Source of the DNA: Chlorobiaceae bacterium
GTDB taxonomy: Bacteria; Bacteroidota; Chlorobiia; Chlorobiales; Chlorobiaceae
Direction: 5' to 3'
Assembly (NCBI GenBank): GCA_013334485.1
Contig: JAAXXL010000007.1
Coordinates: 1-59,843 of the forward strand
DNA length: 59,843 nucleotides
The translations under genes were made by a program, and so were the position numbers. How positions within the stretch are numbered: position 1 is the first letter of the stretch; every line of letters begins with the position of its first letter. A model generated the notes under the pieces. It saw only the letters and a program-made list of their open reading frames with translations, did no database searches and was not told the DNA's origin. This document shows, piece by piece, positions 17,128 through 26,473 of this stretch.

Positions 17128-17952
17128 CTACTGTAAAATCTTTTCAATCTTTTTACCATCAATAGTACCGCTAACCGTTACAATATAACTGATACTCTTG
17201 TCAGGTGGATCAAACTTGGTAGTAATGGTCCGCCTCTGGCCAGCAAGTATCGGGGTATTGTTCATACTGCCGGATCCGATAAACCACTCCGGTCTCTTTT
17301 TATCACGAGGCCAGTTCATATAGCTTCCTATGGACTTGAAACCGGGAAACCCATCTTTTTTCCATAGTGCATACTCACCTTTCAGTCGGGTATGCACATT
17401 TCCACTGTTCTGAATATCCACTTTCAGGGTGCCTGCCGCCTTGTCAAGCGTAACGCCTTGCAGGAGAGTAGAGCGCTGAACCTTTTCGGCATATCCATAA
17501 ACTCCTACACCGATCTTGAAAAGTATCTCCACACCTCCGGGGTTTGTAGGAGAGGGTTGTTCTGTAAAATAGATAACCGCGCGATGCTCACCCGGATTTG
17601 GGAGCGTACGGGGACGAATGGAGAATCTGATTACCTGCTCATTACCGGGATCAATAGTAAAGCTCACCGGATTGATCACCATCCACTGGTCAAGCGACTG
17701 AGAATCAGGCGGTATGATCTTCAGTTTATTCTGTTCATCAAGAGTCCAGTTGTATACATCCACCTTGAGTATTACCGGATTTTTCTTCAGATTCTTGATC
17801 CGTATGGACTCATTGACAGGTTTTGAGCCGATGCTCAGCTCAAACATGGCTGGAGAGACCGCAACCTGCCCAGGCGGATCTTCCGCACAAAGCGGCCTCC
17901 ATGAAACAAAAGAGAGCAGCAGAAAAAACGTGAGCGTTACAATGCGTTTCAT
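17128..17952 (-). CDS. PapD-like periplasmic pilus chaperone
   Basis: 274 residues with a signal peptide (1-23, ending CAED). An N-terminal immunoglobulin-like domain shows the chaperone pattern: VSPAMFELSIGSK, SIRIKNLKKNPVILKVDVYNW, a PGNEQVIRFSIRP strand, then GEHRAVIYFTEQP. In classical chaperones the last block precedes the subunit-binding G1 strand. A second beta domain follows to the end. Its ATG overlaps the stop of the upstream subunit gene (ATGA at 17949-17952) and the usher follows 55 bases later. It should stabilise the two exported proteins encoded upstream and deliver them to the usher. Confidence 0.8.
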   Translation of the reverse strand: MKRIVTLTFFLLLSFVSWRPLCAEDPPGQVAVSPAMFELSIGSKPVNESIRIKNLKKNPVILKVDVYNWTLDEQNKLKIIPPDSQSLDQWMVINPVSFTIDPGNEQVIRFSIRPRTLPNPGEHRAVIYFTEQPSPTNPGGVEILFKIGVGVYGYAEKVQRSTLLQGVTLDKAAGTLKVDIQNSGNVHTRLKGEYALWKKDGFPGFKSIGSYMNWPRDKKRPEWFIGSGSMNNTPILAGQRRTITTKFDPPDKSISYIVTVSGTIDGKKIEKILQ

Positions 17953-18599
17953 TGAAAGTTCACTGAGGTTATGGTGGCTTTAACCGTACCGGAGTAGGAG
18001 CCAGAATTTTTGATACCCCCAAAGTTAAATGAAATATTGACAGAATCCGTCAATGTCCACCTCTTATTTGTCCTTTTTGTTGCTGTCACACCGTTTGGAA
18101 TCACCGTTACGGCAATGGTTGAGGTTGGATCAAGAGAGTTTGAAAACACACCCGCTTGACCATTCAGTCCCGTTACCGTATAGGAGACGTTGACGCTGGG
18201 AGTATTGGAATTATCAAGCTGAAACTTCCAGGTCCAGAGGGGATCAATAGTTCGGGTTTGAGGTACCTGGGAAGTATAAGTGTTATCGGCAGAGAGTGTT
18301 GCATCTGCCCCCGGTGCAATCCAGTCGATTTGAACCTGAGCAGTTGCATAGGCTGTTGTACTCCCCAGTCCAAGCTCTGTTGCCGGTTTTATATTTGACA
18401 ATGTAATCGGTGCAGACGTCATGGTAAAAACAGAGCTACCGGAGACGATCCTGGCCGTCGCTGCAACTGCCGGTGTGGTCATGACACTCACCATCAAAAG
18501 AGGCATTATAATCAGCGTCAGGGTTTTCAGGACATGAACAAAGGCGCCGCTCGCTTTTCTGAACCCCTGTCTTTCATTTCTCTGTACTCTTGTATACAT
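17949..18599 (-). CDS. Putative fibre subunit / pilin-like protein
   Basis: 216 residues. A long N-terminal region (RKASGAFVHVLKTLTLIIMPLL) contains a signal peptide cleaved after AVA near residue 46. The mature part is Thr/Ser-rich and all beta, with few charged residues and ends in an alternating strand (SYSGTVKATITSVNFQ) as in pilus subunits. No named pilin family is recognised and I see no Cys in the mature domain. It is translationally coupled to the chaperone gene. Being a chaperone client is inferred from position and composition. Confidence 0.65.
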   Translation of the reverse strand: MYTRVQRNERQGFRKASGAFVHVLKTLTLIIMPLLMVSVMTTPAVAATARIVSGSSVFTMTSAPITLSNIKPATELGLGSTTAYATAQVQIDWIAPGADATLSADNTYTSQVPQTRTIDPLWTWKFQLDNSNTPSVNVSYTVTGLNGQAGVFSNSLDPTSTIAVTVIPNGVTATKRTNKRWTLTDSVNISFNFGGIKNSGSYSGTVKATITSVNFQ

Positions 18600-18626
18600 A
18601 ACTGAACAGGATATGGGTCCTGACCG

Positions 18627-19256
18627 TTAAATGGTTTGTGCTGTAATCGTGAACGATCCGGTATGGTCACCGGATTCAGTTGTATTCATAAAATTAAGAT
18701 TCATTTTCACATCTCCAACACTCTCGGTCTGGCCGGCAACTCCACGCAGTTGCATGGTAATCGTACTGCCTGAAACGGATCCACCTACACCATTGGTTGA
18801 AGAGAGCGTGTAGCCACTGACATTGATCTTTGATGTCGAACCGGCTCTTGCTGCAAGAAAATCAGTTCCGGTAATCGATACTGTTGCCGTTCCGCTTTTC
18901 GAGAGCCCGGCAACCGCCCAGGCATTCTTGAGTGTGATATTTACTGATAACGGGCCAACCTCTGTTGCTGATGCTGCAAGCGTCTGAGATGTATCACCAA
19001 GAGTTGTCCAGGTGGCCGACAACGCAGCCCCGGACTGAGACTCGCCTGACGATGTTGCCGACAAATTAAGGGCAACTGCGCTGTAGTAGTGCAGAACCAG
19101 ATACTCTGGCATCTTGACCGTAACAGTGGATCTCCCCGATCTTGAAACCGAATCCGAATGGTGGTCATCTGATGCACGCGCTGATGAGGGCACTCCCCAC
19201 ACTCCGCAAAGTGCCGCAGCAAAAGCTATAATCCGGATTGTTTTGAGGTGTTTCAT
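18627..19256 (-). CDS. Putative fibre subunit / pilin-like protein
   Basis: 209 residues with a signal peptide (cleavage after ARA near residue 28). A short His/Asp/Ser N-terminal tail follows (SDDHHSDSVSRSG), then a hydrophobic alternating strand (STVTVKMPEYLVLHYY) that could act in donor-strand exchange. The rest is a Ser/Thr/Gly-rich beta domain ending SGDHTGSFTITAQTI. It lies 27 bases upstream of the second subunit-like gene. Function as the major shaft subunit is plausible given its place at the head of the locus; the family is not recognised. Confidence 0.65.
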   Translation of the reverse strand: MKHLKTIRIIAFAAALCGVWGVPSSARASDDHHSDSVSRSGRSTVTVKMPEYLVLHYYSAVALNLSATSSGESQSGAALSATWTTLGDTSQTLAASATEVGPLSVNITLKNAWAVAGLSKSGTATVSITGTDFLAARAGSTSKINVSGYTLSSTNGVGGSVSGSTITMQLRGVAGQTESVGDVKMNLNFMNTTESGDHTGSFTITAQTI

Positions 19257-19747
19257 AATAGTTATCCCGCTCCTTTGGTTACAATATACTTTATGATCAA
19301 TGAAATACAGGGTTCGCCCCCTTTACTCATAATCATCAACTATCGGGCCAAAGAAATCAGAATCGCTGTTATTTCTACTCATTCAACCAACAAAAGGGTC
19401 ACGAAAACCTTACAGAAGAAGGATTAAGCTCATATTTCTCATTTATAAAAAATTTCGGCATCACAAAACAGGGGAAAGAAGGCGAGACAATGCACGTATC
19501 AATAATCGTCTCATTTACATCAGAATATATCGTTTTATAAGACAAATGATGAGTATGGACAGACAACTGTTTCCAGCTTGTATGGACGGAAATGCTTGCT
19601 GTTTGCAGGAGAAGGGCAGAGAAATCGGGATCGCCACCCGTTAAACCGCAAAGCAATACGATACCTGTTTCAAGAATTCAATAGAGATCAATCAATGCGC
19701 ATCAGCGGCACCACTATTGTCTCAAGGGAAAAGGTGTAAGGAAAGAG
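19257..19747. other. Intergenic region upstream of the subunit genes
   Basis: About 490 bases without a supportable gene. One open frame of 85 codons on the minus strand (19399-19656) has no signal peptide, family feature or good start, and I treat it as chance. The stretch probably contains the promoter of the subunit-chaperone-usher operon. Confidence 0.4.
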
Positions 19748-20008
19748 TCAAAAGAAAACTTGCGAAGCAGGGGCCGATTGTCCGGAACGGGTAGCGGATG
19801 AATCCTGAACTGCGGAAACAGGGGCGGGAGTGTCAGACATCGATTTCAGTGCTGCCATGCGCTGCTTATTAAAATACTCAATCGCTGATTGCGAAATTGA
19901 GATCGTAACTTTTGTGCTTACCGCAACCTGTTGTTCAGCAATCGCATTGCTGAACAGGGAGATGAAAAACAGGATAAAAATCCCGCATTTTACGGTAAAC
20001 AGCATCAT
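19748..20008 (-). CDS. Small exported protein next to the chaperone-usher locus
   Basis: 86 residues from the ATG at 20008, which gives a clear signal peptide (VKCGIFILFFISLFSN, then AIAEQQ). The frame is open upstream to 20107. The mature part has a beta strand (AVSTKVTISISQSA), a basic helix (YFNKQRMAALKSM) and a Ser/Ala/Pro-rich tail. No family is recognised. Same strand as the fibre genes but separated from them by about 490 bases, so membership of the locus is uncertain. Confidence 0.5.
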   Translation of the reverse strand: MMLFTVKCGIFILFFISLFSNAIAEQQVAVSTKVTISISQSAIEYFNKQRMAALKSMSDTPAPVSAVQDSSATRSGQSAPASQVFF

Positions 20009-20176
20009 ATTCTGATTTATAGCAAACAAAGATCGCCTCTCACAGATTTTCTTCAGCAAAAGATGCCCGGCAAAGCCGTACTTTTCTCTGAGAGGCATAA
20101 TACACAATTTCTATCGACTTTAAAAAACAAGGCAAACAAAAAAAACAAGAGTGGCCTTGCTGTGATCAATACCTTA

Positions 20177-20974
20177 TCAGCTTTGCGTATAGGTATGAAC
20201 GCTGTTCTGTGCTGAAGGCAGATAGTTTACTCCGAACCAGCAGACCAGAAGCACAATAAAAGAGAGTGCCAGGTACCACTGGAGTTTTGATCGATCAATC
20301 TTGTAGCGGAATGCATGAAGATAACCGAGATAGGCAAGCCACGAAAGAAATGCCCAGGTCTCCTTCGGATCCCACGTCCAGTAGTGCCCCCATGCCTCCT
20401 TGGCCCAGAGCGCACCGAATATCAAACCAAAGGTAAGTAGCACAAAACCGAGCAGAGCCAGATAGTGAGCGGCAGTTTCACCGGCATCATTTTTTTTATG
20501 CCTCAACTGAAGCGAGACGTTGTGCAGTGCTGCAACCGATGATGCAGCAAGGAGTACATAGCCGACAAGATAGACAACAACATGGGGAATAAACCAGGGG
20601 CTCTGGAGTGCCGGCATGAGTGTCTTGTCGAACACTTCGGGATGAAGCAGATTAATGACAAGAAAAAATCCGGCCAGACCCATACAGTAGTATTTCAGCC
20701 ATGCGATCTTCCAGCGGTACTCTACAAGAAATCCTGCAAGCGGTATAAGTGTTGCATACCAGAGACGCGTTTCACCAAGTGTTCTGAGTGGTGGACGACC
20801 AAGATAACTCCAGTAGATGGCAATATATGCGGCCATGATAAACGTGCCGCCAATTGAGAGCAGAAAAGCCGGAAGTTTCAGTGCCGCGCTCTTTCGCCCG
20901 AACAGATCAAGCAGTGAGCCCAGCGCCCAGCAGGCAATAGCCAGAATGGCCGCAGTTGTAAAATCAATTACCAT
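20177..20974 (-). CDS. ccsA: Cytochrome c biogenesis protein, CcsA/ResC (CcmC-like) type
   Basis: 265-residue polytopic membrane protein of the heme-handling family of System II cytochrome c maturation. The tryptophan-rich WWD signature is visible as WGHYWTWDPKETWAF near residue 208, followed by a His-containing helix (LGYLHAFR). At least seven hydrophobic segments are apparent. It directly follows resB (stop and start share position 20974). Together the two proteins would move heme across the membrane and ligate it to apocytochromes. Confidence 0.93.
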   Translation of the reverse strand: MVIDFTTAAILAIACWALGSLLDLFGRKSAALKLPAFLLSIGGTFIMAAYIAIYWSYLGRPPLRTLGETRLWYATLIPLAGFLVEYRWKIAWLKYYCMGLAGFFLVINLLHPEVFDKTLMPALQSPWFIPHVVVYLVGYVLLAASSVAALHNVSLQLRHKKNDAGETAAHYLALLGFVLLTFGLIFGALWAKEAWGHYWTWDPKETWAFLSWLAYLGYLHAFRYKIDRSKLQWYLALSFIVLLVCWFGVNYLPSAQNSVHTYTQS

Positions 20975-22209
20975 TATGAGACCTCTGAACGTTTAATACC
21001 ATTCCAGAAAAAGAGAATATTACCTGCCATAATCATAAATAAACCAAGATAGACTGCCGGAAGCCAGGGGTCACGAATAACTTCGATCAGACTGAGCTGT
21101 GACCACCGACCCATTTTCTCATCATAACCCATCTGGTAGAGCTTCCATCCGTTAAACGACAACGGCTGGTTAACCCCGAGAGTTGCGGTTTTCTGTTCAC
21201 CATTTTCACCCTGAATTGAAACTGCAGAATTAAATGCTTTCGGCGATCCGGGAACCATGATCAGCAGAATCCCGCCAAGATCAGCCGCATCAGGCTTAAG
21301 CATCGGACTTCCCGTGCTGATCCATGTGTCAAACGACGTTCCATTTGAGGTGACCTGTACTTTGGCAAAAGGTATCCCTGCTGTTTGGTCAGCAGGTTGC
21401 GGCACACCATCAGCCCCTCGAAGCCCGTAGGACAGATAATCGAGCACGTTCACATTCACCCCTTTCCATGATGCAGTTACACCCTTGCGTACCTGAATAA
21501 TCGCCTGTGAGCGCTCAACAAGAAGCTTGTCGTTTTGCGGATCATAGAGCAGGAGCTGGGGCGGGTACTCTTCAAGTGAAAAGTTCTCCAGGTAAATAGA
21601 AAATGGAAGTTTCGTTGGTACATCACTATTCATGGAATAACCGAGGTTATTGGCTTTTCCCTCTTCAATCGGCACAACAAAACGCTGGAGATCGGAACTG
21701 CCGAAAACACCGCAGGCAAGTGCCAGCCAGAAGCCCGCATGAAAGAGAATGAACTGAAGATTCTGCATCTTGAACGGCAACAATTTCCATGAGAGCCCGA
21801 AGCCGAGATTGGCAAGAAAAAAGAGCACCGTCAACGCAAAAGGCCAGCTTGAAAAAATCTGGTTTATCCGCAGCAGGGCTGAGAGCGAGTCGGGAGCAGC
21901 CTCTCCCTGTGGCAGAACACCACCGATAAATGAGAGTACGGCAATCGCAAAAATAAGAGCAAGCCCGAGGGGAATACCTCCCAGCCACTGGACAACAGCG
22001 TTATTCCTGAATGCCAGCCCAACACCGAGCACGGCAACACCAAAAATCGCAAGTGCTATAGCGTTGACCGGCTGATGGAGCGAAGGAACACCTCTCCCTG
22101 CACCGAGATACTCAATAATAAAACCCGCAATAACTGCAATAGCGGTAACAAGAAATGCCTCCCTGAACTCCCAGGGGGACTGAAACCAGCGACGCCGGAC
22201 AACGACCAT
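20974..22209 (-). CDS. resB: Cytochrome c biogenesis protein ResB/Ccs1
   Basis: 411-residue membrane protein. Three or four N-terminal hydrophobic helices are followed by a large periplasmic domain (about 190-380: FSIYLENFSLEEYPP, then a VNVNVLDYLSYG segment). A final helix near the C-terminus (PWLPAVYLGLFMIMAGNILFF) is typical of ResB. KLYQMGYDEKMG just before that helix is a ResB-like feature. It is upstream of and abutting the WWD-protein gene, the usual System II pair. The start at 22209 is a good ATG close to the first basic segment. Confidence 0.9.
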   Translation of the reverse strand: MVVVRRRWFQSPWEFREAFLVTAIAVIAGFIIEYLGAGRGVPSLHQPVNAIALAIFGVAVLGVGLAFRNNAVVQWLGGIPLGLALIFAIAVLSFIGGVLPQGEAAPDSLSALLRINQIFSSWPFALTVLFFLANLGFGLSWKLLPFKMQNLQFILFHAGFWLALACGVFGSSDLQRFVVPIEEGKANNLGYSMNSDVPTKLPFSIYLENFSLEEYPPQLLLYDPQNDKLLVERSQAIIQVRKGVTASWKGVNVNVLDYLSYGLRGADGVPQPADQTAGIPFAKVQVTSNGTSFDTWISTGSPMLKPDAADLGGILLIMVPGSPKAFNSAVSIQGENGEQKTATLGVNQPLSFNGWKLYQMGYDEKMGRWSQLSLIEVIRDPWLPAVYLGLFMIMAGNILFFWNGIKRSEVS

Positions 22210-22392
22210 AAGGATGTAGCTCTAAATCAGTTTACGTAAGTTTTTGTTCTCTTCTCTACCTCCCCGTGTCAGACTGTGACCGGCCTCTTGCTGGAGATGA
22301 TTGTTTCGATAAATCTTACGCCAATATAGTGTGCAAAATGTGTGAGACCCAACAATTGTAACAATGGTTAACTGTTTTTTTCCCTCCTGCGT

Positions 22393-23031
22393 TCACTCCG
22401 AAAAAAGAAACTCCGACGCAGCAGCAAAATACTCCTCTCCAGCACCATGACCGCCATTGAAAAGCGTTGCCGAAAAAGGGATATCCGCACATTGAAGCCG
22501 TGCCTTGTCCAGCTCGAACTGCTCCTGGGAGTAGATTCTGTCGCGGTTTCCTCGGGCGAGGTGCACCCGAAGAGTGCTGCCCTGAAGCTCAAGCTCCTCC
22601 GGGATGTCGCCACCGAGCAGCATAACGCCAAACGCACGGTGACTTCCAAGCAGGGCTGCACGACAAGCCATGCCGACCCCCTGCGAAAAACCGTGATAAA
22701 CAAGCCGTCCATCTGTGTTGTGCTGAGCCCTTATCTGCCGGATAACCCCGTCAACATAGTGAACATTCTCTGCAATACGCTCTTCTCGATAACGGCTGGT
22801 CATCCAGCTTGCGCCCACACTGCCGGAAGAGGTATAAAAAGAGTGCAGGGCTTCGATGGCGCAGCAATACCAATCGGAAGAGCCTGGAATAGCTGAGAGC
22901 TGGTCAAGCGCATCTTCGGCACGCTGGCCGTACCCGTGAAACCCCACAAGAAGCGGGGCCGGACCGGAGGCTGATGGCGGAAGAAGAAGGTATCTTGCGC
23001 TTACCGATGTCTGAAAAATATACTCCTGCAT
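22393..23031 (-). CDS. Carboxylesterase/phospholipase-like alpha/beta hydrolase
   Basis: About 212 residues. The alpha/beta-hydrolase core shows an oxyanion HGYGQ segment, the nucleophile elbow GFSQGVG, a DRIYSQEQ acid loop and a catalytic GGHGAG near the C-terminus. This resembles the bacterial carboxylesterase/phospholipase (YpfH-like) group. No signal peptide, so cytoplasmic. I choose the ATG at 23031 over a TTG at 23046. It lies downstream of the TreS gene on the same strand, separated by a strong hairpin. Substrate unknown. Confidence 0.85.
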   Translation of the reverse strand: MQEYIFQTSVSARYLLLPPSASGPAPLLVGFHGYGQRAEDALDQLSAIPGSSDWYCCAIEALHSFYTSSGSVGASWMTSRYREERIAENVHYVDGVIRQIRAQHNTDGRLVYHGFSQGVGMACRAALLGSHRAFGVMLLGGDIPEELELQGSTLRVHLARGNRDRIYSQEQFELDKARLQCADIPFSATLFNGGHGAGEEYFAAASEFLFSE

Positions 23032-23060
23032 GGCCGGGGTATTCAAGTGCCCTGAAGTTG

Positions 23061-23089
23061 CCGGAAGTGCTCGCCGTCAGCACTTCCGG
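23061..23089. terminator. Hairpin after the trehalose synthase gene
   Basis: CCGGAAGTGCT (23061-23071) and its exact reverse complement (23079-23089) form an 11-bp stem with a 7-base loop, 20 bases past the TreS stop. There is no T-tract, so it may act as an RNA 3' end stabiliser or a weak terminator. Confidence 0.5.
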
Positions 23090-23108
23090 CCCTCAGAAGA
23101 GAGGATTG

Positions 23109-26100
23109 TTAAAGCTCGAGAAGCCTCAAAATACCTCTGAGCGGAATAGTTGCCCATTCGGGGCGGTTGTTCAGCTCGTAATTCAGCTCATAGACAGCCT
23201 TGTTCATCAGATAGGCACGCATCAGATGCTCACGCTGTTTAGGATCCTGCGGAACAATTTCACTCCCTCTGGTTTTCTCAAAATAGGTGTCAATAAAGTG
23301 CTGACCAACATAGAAGCTCCAGAGTTCGGCCCACGGCTCAAGAGCCTGACGATCTTCGGGCCGGATCACCGAATGACTCTCCATCAGCACATTGCATGCG
23401 GCATAGTCGAATGAACGGAGCATGCCTGAAATATCGCGGAAGACCGAACGCTTGATTTTGCGCTCAGAGAGCGGTCGGGCAGGTTCACCTTCAAAATCGA
23501 TGATGACAAAGTCTTTACCGGTAAAGAGTACCTGACCAAGATGATAATCTCCGTGAATCCTGATTTTCAGGGTATCGATTTTCTCCAGACGGACAGGATC
23601 GAACTGCCGTATGATCTCGTCCTGCTTCTGCACAAGAAGAGCGGCAAGCTCCTGCTGTCCATGAGGCAGACGGTGCATGATCTCCCTGATGAGGATCATG
23701 GAGCGTTTGACCTGCTCGCACATAGCCTGATAAATAGAGCGCTGGTAAAGCGTAGTAAAGAATTCGGGAGCAAATGCCGGATCACTCTCAAGCGATGCCA
23801 GGGAGAGGTGCATTTCAGCCGTCCGCTCTGCAAGTTTTTCAATCATGCCGAGATAAGCCTCTCCAATCAGCTCGTGCATAAGCGCAGGAATCTTCACCGG
23901 TTCACCGCTCAGCGCAGGCAGCTCCGGCAGAGCAACACCGGTGCTTCTTTTGGCAAGAACGTCGTCATAATAGCGATTGAGATGACCGAGCGACAACTGC
24001 CATGCATCCCCTTCATTCTTGACAAAGCACTGAAGAATACCAAGAGAGTATCGGCGATTGCGGCTCTGCTCATAGTTCAGCGAACCGAGATACTGAGGAA
24101 GATTGGCAAAGGCTGTCCTGTCACTGAGGGCACTGCACATTTCAACTTCCGGCGAGACTCCGTTTTCAATCCGGCGATAGAGCTTGAAAGAGAGATCATT
24201 ATGGAACCTGATTGAGGTGTTGGTCTGCTCAACTCCCATCAGAGATGGTTCCGGTTCCTGACCGGATATTTCATCAAGAAAAGCGCCCGCTTTTACTGCC
24301 TTTGTTCCCGATACCCTGCCTGACTTGCCAATCCAGCCATCTCTGCCGGTCACAAGATGGAAAAGGGCGTTAAGGAAGGGGTTATCGAAGGTTGCATCAC
24401 AAAGATACCCATCCTCGCCACCTACAACAACTCTTGCAATAACCCGTCTGTGGAAATTATCGTCAGAGAAATTCAGGTCAGAAAGCGGTGTAAAACAGAC
24501 CGGAAGCTGATAGAGTTCATTCTCGCCGCTGGAGTAGCGAACTTCAGTCATGAGCAGCTTTGCCTGCGACATCCCCTCAACAGGAATGGTATCGACAATA
24601 CTGATGCGCATGATGTTACGAGCCTTCCCCCCAAACCAACGGCTCGTATTATAGAATTGCGGCAGCAACTCGGTTTCAAGCAGCTCGCGGTTCTTCCCCG
24701 TAAAGAGGCCCTGCCAGCGCGAAACAGAAGCAAACGGCTTTTCAAGAAAAGGGCGTCCGGCAACTTTTTCACTATCCTCAACAAACCTCAGCCAGAAATA
24801 GCCATAGGATCCGAGTGCCACCATGTAAGGTGCCTTTCGGATTTTTGGAAAGCGGTTGAGGCTGAATACCTCTTCGGGGATATAGCCTTCAAACCTTGAG
24901 AGGTCGATCATAACCGCCTGGGCATTGCGTGAAAGGTTGATGACCGAAAGCATGGTCTCATCTTCAAAGCGACGGATAAAGATCAAAACCTTTGGGTTGT
25001 TGACCTGCAGAAATTCGATAGTCCCCCGGCTGAGAGACTTGTAGCGGCGGGCCGTGGCGATGGCGTGACGCATCCACCAGAGCAGGGAGTTGACATTGCT
25101 CTCCTGTACCTCAACGTTCACCGCCTCATAATGGTATTCCGGATCAATAATGACCGGCAAAAGGAGCTGTTGTGGATTGGCACGTGAAAATCCTGCGTTG
25201 CGATCCGAGTTCCACTGCATGGGGGTACGTACACCGTCACGGTCACCAAGATAGAAGTTGTCACCCATACCGATCTCGTCACCGTAGTAAAGCACCGGGG
25301 TTCCGGGCAGTGAGAGGAGCATGATGTTCATCAGCTCAATCTTGCGGCGGTCGTTGGTCATCAGTGGAGCCAGACGGCGACGGATGCCGAGATTAATTCG
25401 CGCCTTTGGATCATTGGCATAGACTCGGCGCATATAGTCGCGCTCCTCATCGGTCACCATCTCAAGGGTCAGCTCATCATGGTTACGCAGAAACGATGCC
25501 CACTGACAGTTTTCGGGGATTTCAGGTGTCTGGTCGAGAATATCGATAATCGGAAACCTGTCCTCTGTGGCCAGAGCCATGTACATTCTCGGCATCAGAG
25601 GGAAATGGAAGTTCATGTGGCACAGGTCGCCCTCTCCCAGATAGGCTGCGGAGTCCTCCGGCCACTGGTTGGCTTCGGCAAGAAGCATGCGGTTCGGATA
25701 GTGCTCATCGACATAGGTGCGAAGCTTGCGCAGGTAGTCGTAGGTGCGCGGCAGGTTTTCGCAGTTGCTTTCCTCCTCTTCGTAGAGGTAGGGCACTGCA
25801 TCGAGGCGGAGCCCGTCAACACCCATACCGAGCCAGAAATCAAGCACGTCAAAAAGCGCCTGATGAACGGCAGGGTTCTCAAAATTCAGGTCCGGCTGAT
25901 GGTGGAAAAAGCGGTGCCAGAAATACTGCCCGGCAACAGGATCCCATGTCCAGTTTGAAGCCTCGAAATCCTGAAAAATAATACGGGCTTCAGAGTACTT
26001 GTTCGGATCATCGCTCCAGACATAGAACTCTCTTTCCGGAGAGCCTGCGGGGGCTTTTCTTGCACGCTGAAACCATGCATGCTGGTCAGAGGTGTGGTTA

Positions 26101-26411
26101 ACTACCAGTTCAGTAATGACTTTCAGACCACGGCTATGCGCTTCATCAAGAAACTCCCTGAAATCTTCCAGTGTTCCGTAATCGGGATTGACTGTCATAT
26201 AGTCAGCAATATCGTAACCATCATCACGCAGGGGGGAGGGATAAAACGGAAGAAGCCAGATTGCCGTCACGCCGAGGCTTTCAAGATAACCGAGCTTCTG
26301 GCGCAACCCCTGAAAGTCGCCAATGCCGTCATTGTTGCTGTCAAAAAAGGTTTTGACATGCGCTTCATAGATAATTGCGTCCTTGTACCAGAGAAATTCG
26401 GGTTGATACAT
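23109..26411 (-). CDS. treS: Trehalose synthase-maltokinase fusion (TreS-Mak)
   Basis: About 1100 residues joining two enzymes of the GlgE pathway. The N-terminal GH13 part starts YQPEFLWYKDAIIYEAHVK. It carries the usual regions VVNHTSDQH, DGLRLDAVPYLYE (nucleophile Asp), the LLAEANQWPED acid and FLRNHDELT, and interconverts maltose and trehalose. The C-terminal part (about 600-1100) is a maltokinase with a kinase-like HGDYHLGQVLF and IIDFEGEPARP, which would phosphorylate maltose to maltose-1-phosphate. The frame is open to 26540, but the ATG at 26411 begins exactly where the family does and avoids overlap with glgE. glgE lies 62 bases upstream. Confidence 0.95.
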   Translation of the reverse strand: MYQPEFLWYKDAIIYEAHVKTFFDSNNDGIGDFQGLRQKLGYLESLGVTAIWLLPFYPSPLRDDGYDIADYMTVNPDYGTLEDFREFLDEAHSRGLKVITELVVNHTSDQHAWFQRARKAPAGSPEREFYVWSDDPNKYSEARIIFQDFEASNWTWDPVAGQYFWHRFFHHQPDLNFENPAVHQALFDVLDFWLGMGVDGLRLDAVPYLYEEEESNCENLPRTYDYLRKLRTYVDEHYPNRMLLAEANQWPEDSAAYLGEGDLCHMNFHFPLMPRMYMALATEDRFPIIDILDQTPEIPENCQWASFLRNHDELTLEMVTDEERDYMRRVYANDPKARINLGIRRRLAPLMTNDRRKIELMNIMLLSLPGTPVLYYGDEIGMGDNFYLGDRDGVRTPMQWNSDRNAGFSRANPQQLLLPVIIDPEYHYEAVNVEVQESNVNSLLWWMRHAIATARRYKSLSRGTIEFLQVNNPKVLIFIRRFEDETMLSVINLSRNAQAVMIDLSRFEGYIPEEVFSLNRFPKIRKAPYMVALGSYGYFWLRFVEDSEKVAGRPFLEKPFASVSRWQGLFTGKNRELLETELLPQFYNTSRWFGGKARNIMRISIVDTIPVEGMSQAKLLMTEVRYSSGENELYQLPVCFTPLSDLNFSDDNFHRRVIARVVVGGEDGYLCDATFDNPFLNALFHLVTGRDGWIGKSGRVSGTKAVKAGAFLDEISGQEPEPSLMGVEQTNTSIRFHNDLSFKLYRRIENGVSPEVEMCSALSDRTAFANLPQYLGSLNYEQSRNRRYSLGILQCFVKNEGDAWQLSLGHLNRYYDDVLAKRSTGVALPELPALSGEPVKIPALMHELIGEAYLGMIEKLAERTAEMHLSLASLESDPAFAPEFFTTLYQRSIYQAMCEQVKRSMILIREIMHRLPHGQQELAALLVQKQDEIIRQFDPVRLEKIDTLKIRIHGDYHLGQVLFTGKDFVIIDFEGEPARPLSERKIKRSVFRDISGMLRSFDYAACNVLMESHSVIRPEDRQALEPWAELWSFYVGQHFIDTYFEKTRGSEIVPQDPKQREHLMRAYLMNKAVYELNYELNNRPEWATIPLRGILRLLEL

Positions 26412-26473
26412 GATGATGGTGTTAGATAGACAATGATAATTGATAGATATTCTGCTAAAAATAAAGTGCTGTG

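Noticed and set aside
19399-19656. 85-codon minus-strand frame between the small exported protein and the first subunit
   Set aside because: No signal peptide, domain or convincing start, and the region is better explained as a promoter-bearing spacer.
19625-19680. GCAAAGC with nearby GGTTTAACGGG resembling parts of a cyclic-di-GMP riboswitch
   Set aside because: The GCAAAGC motif is on the plus strand while the downstream genes are on the minus strand, and the required stems do not form by eye.
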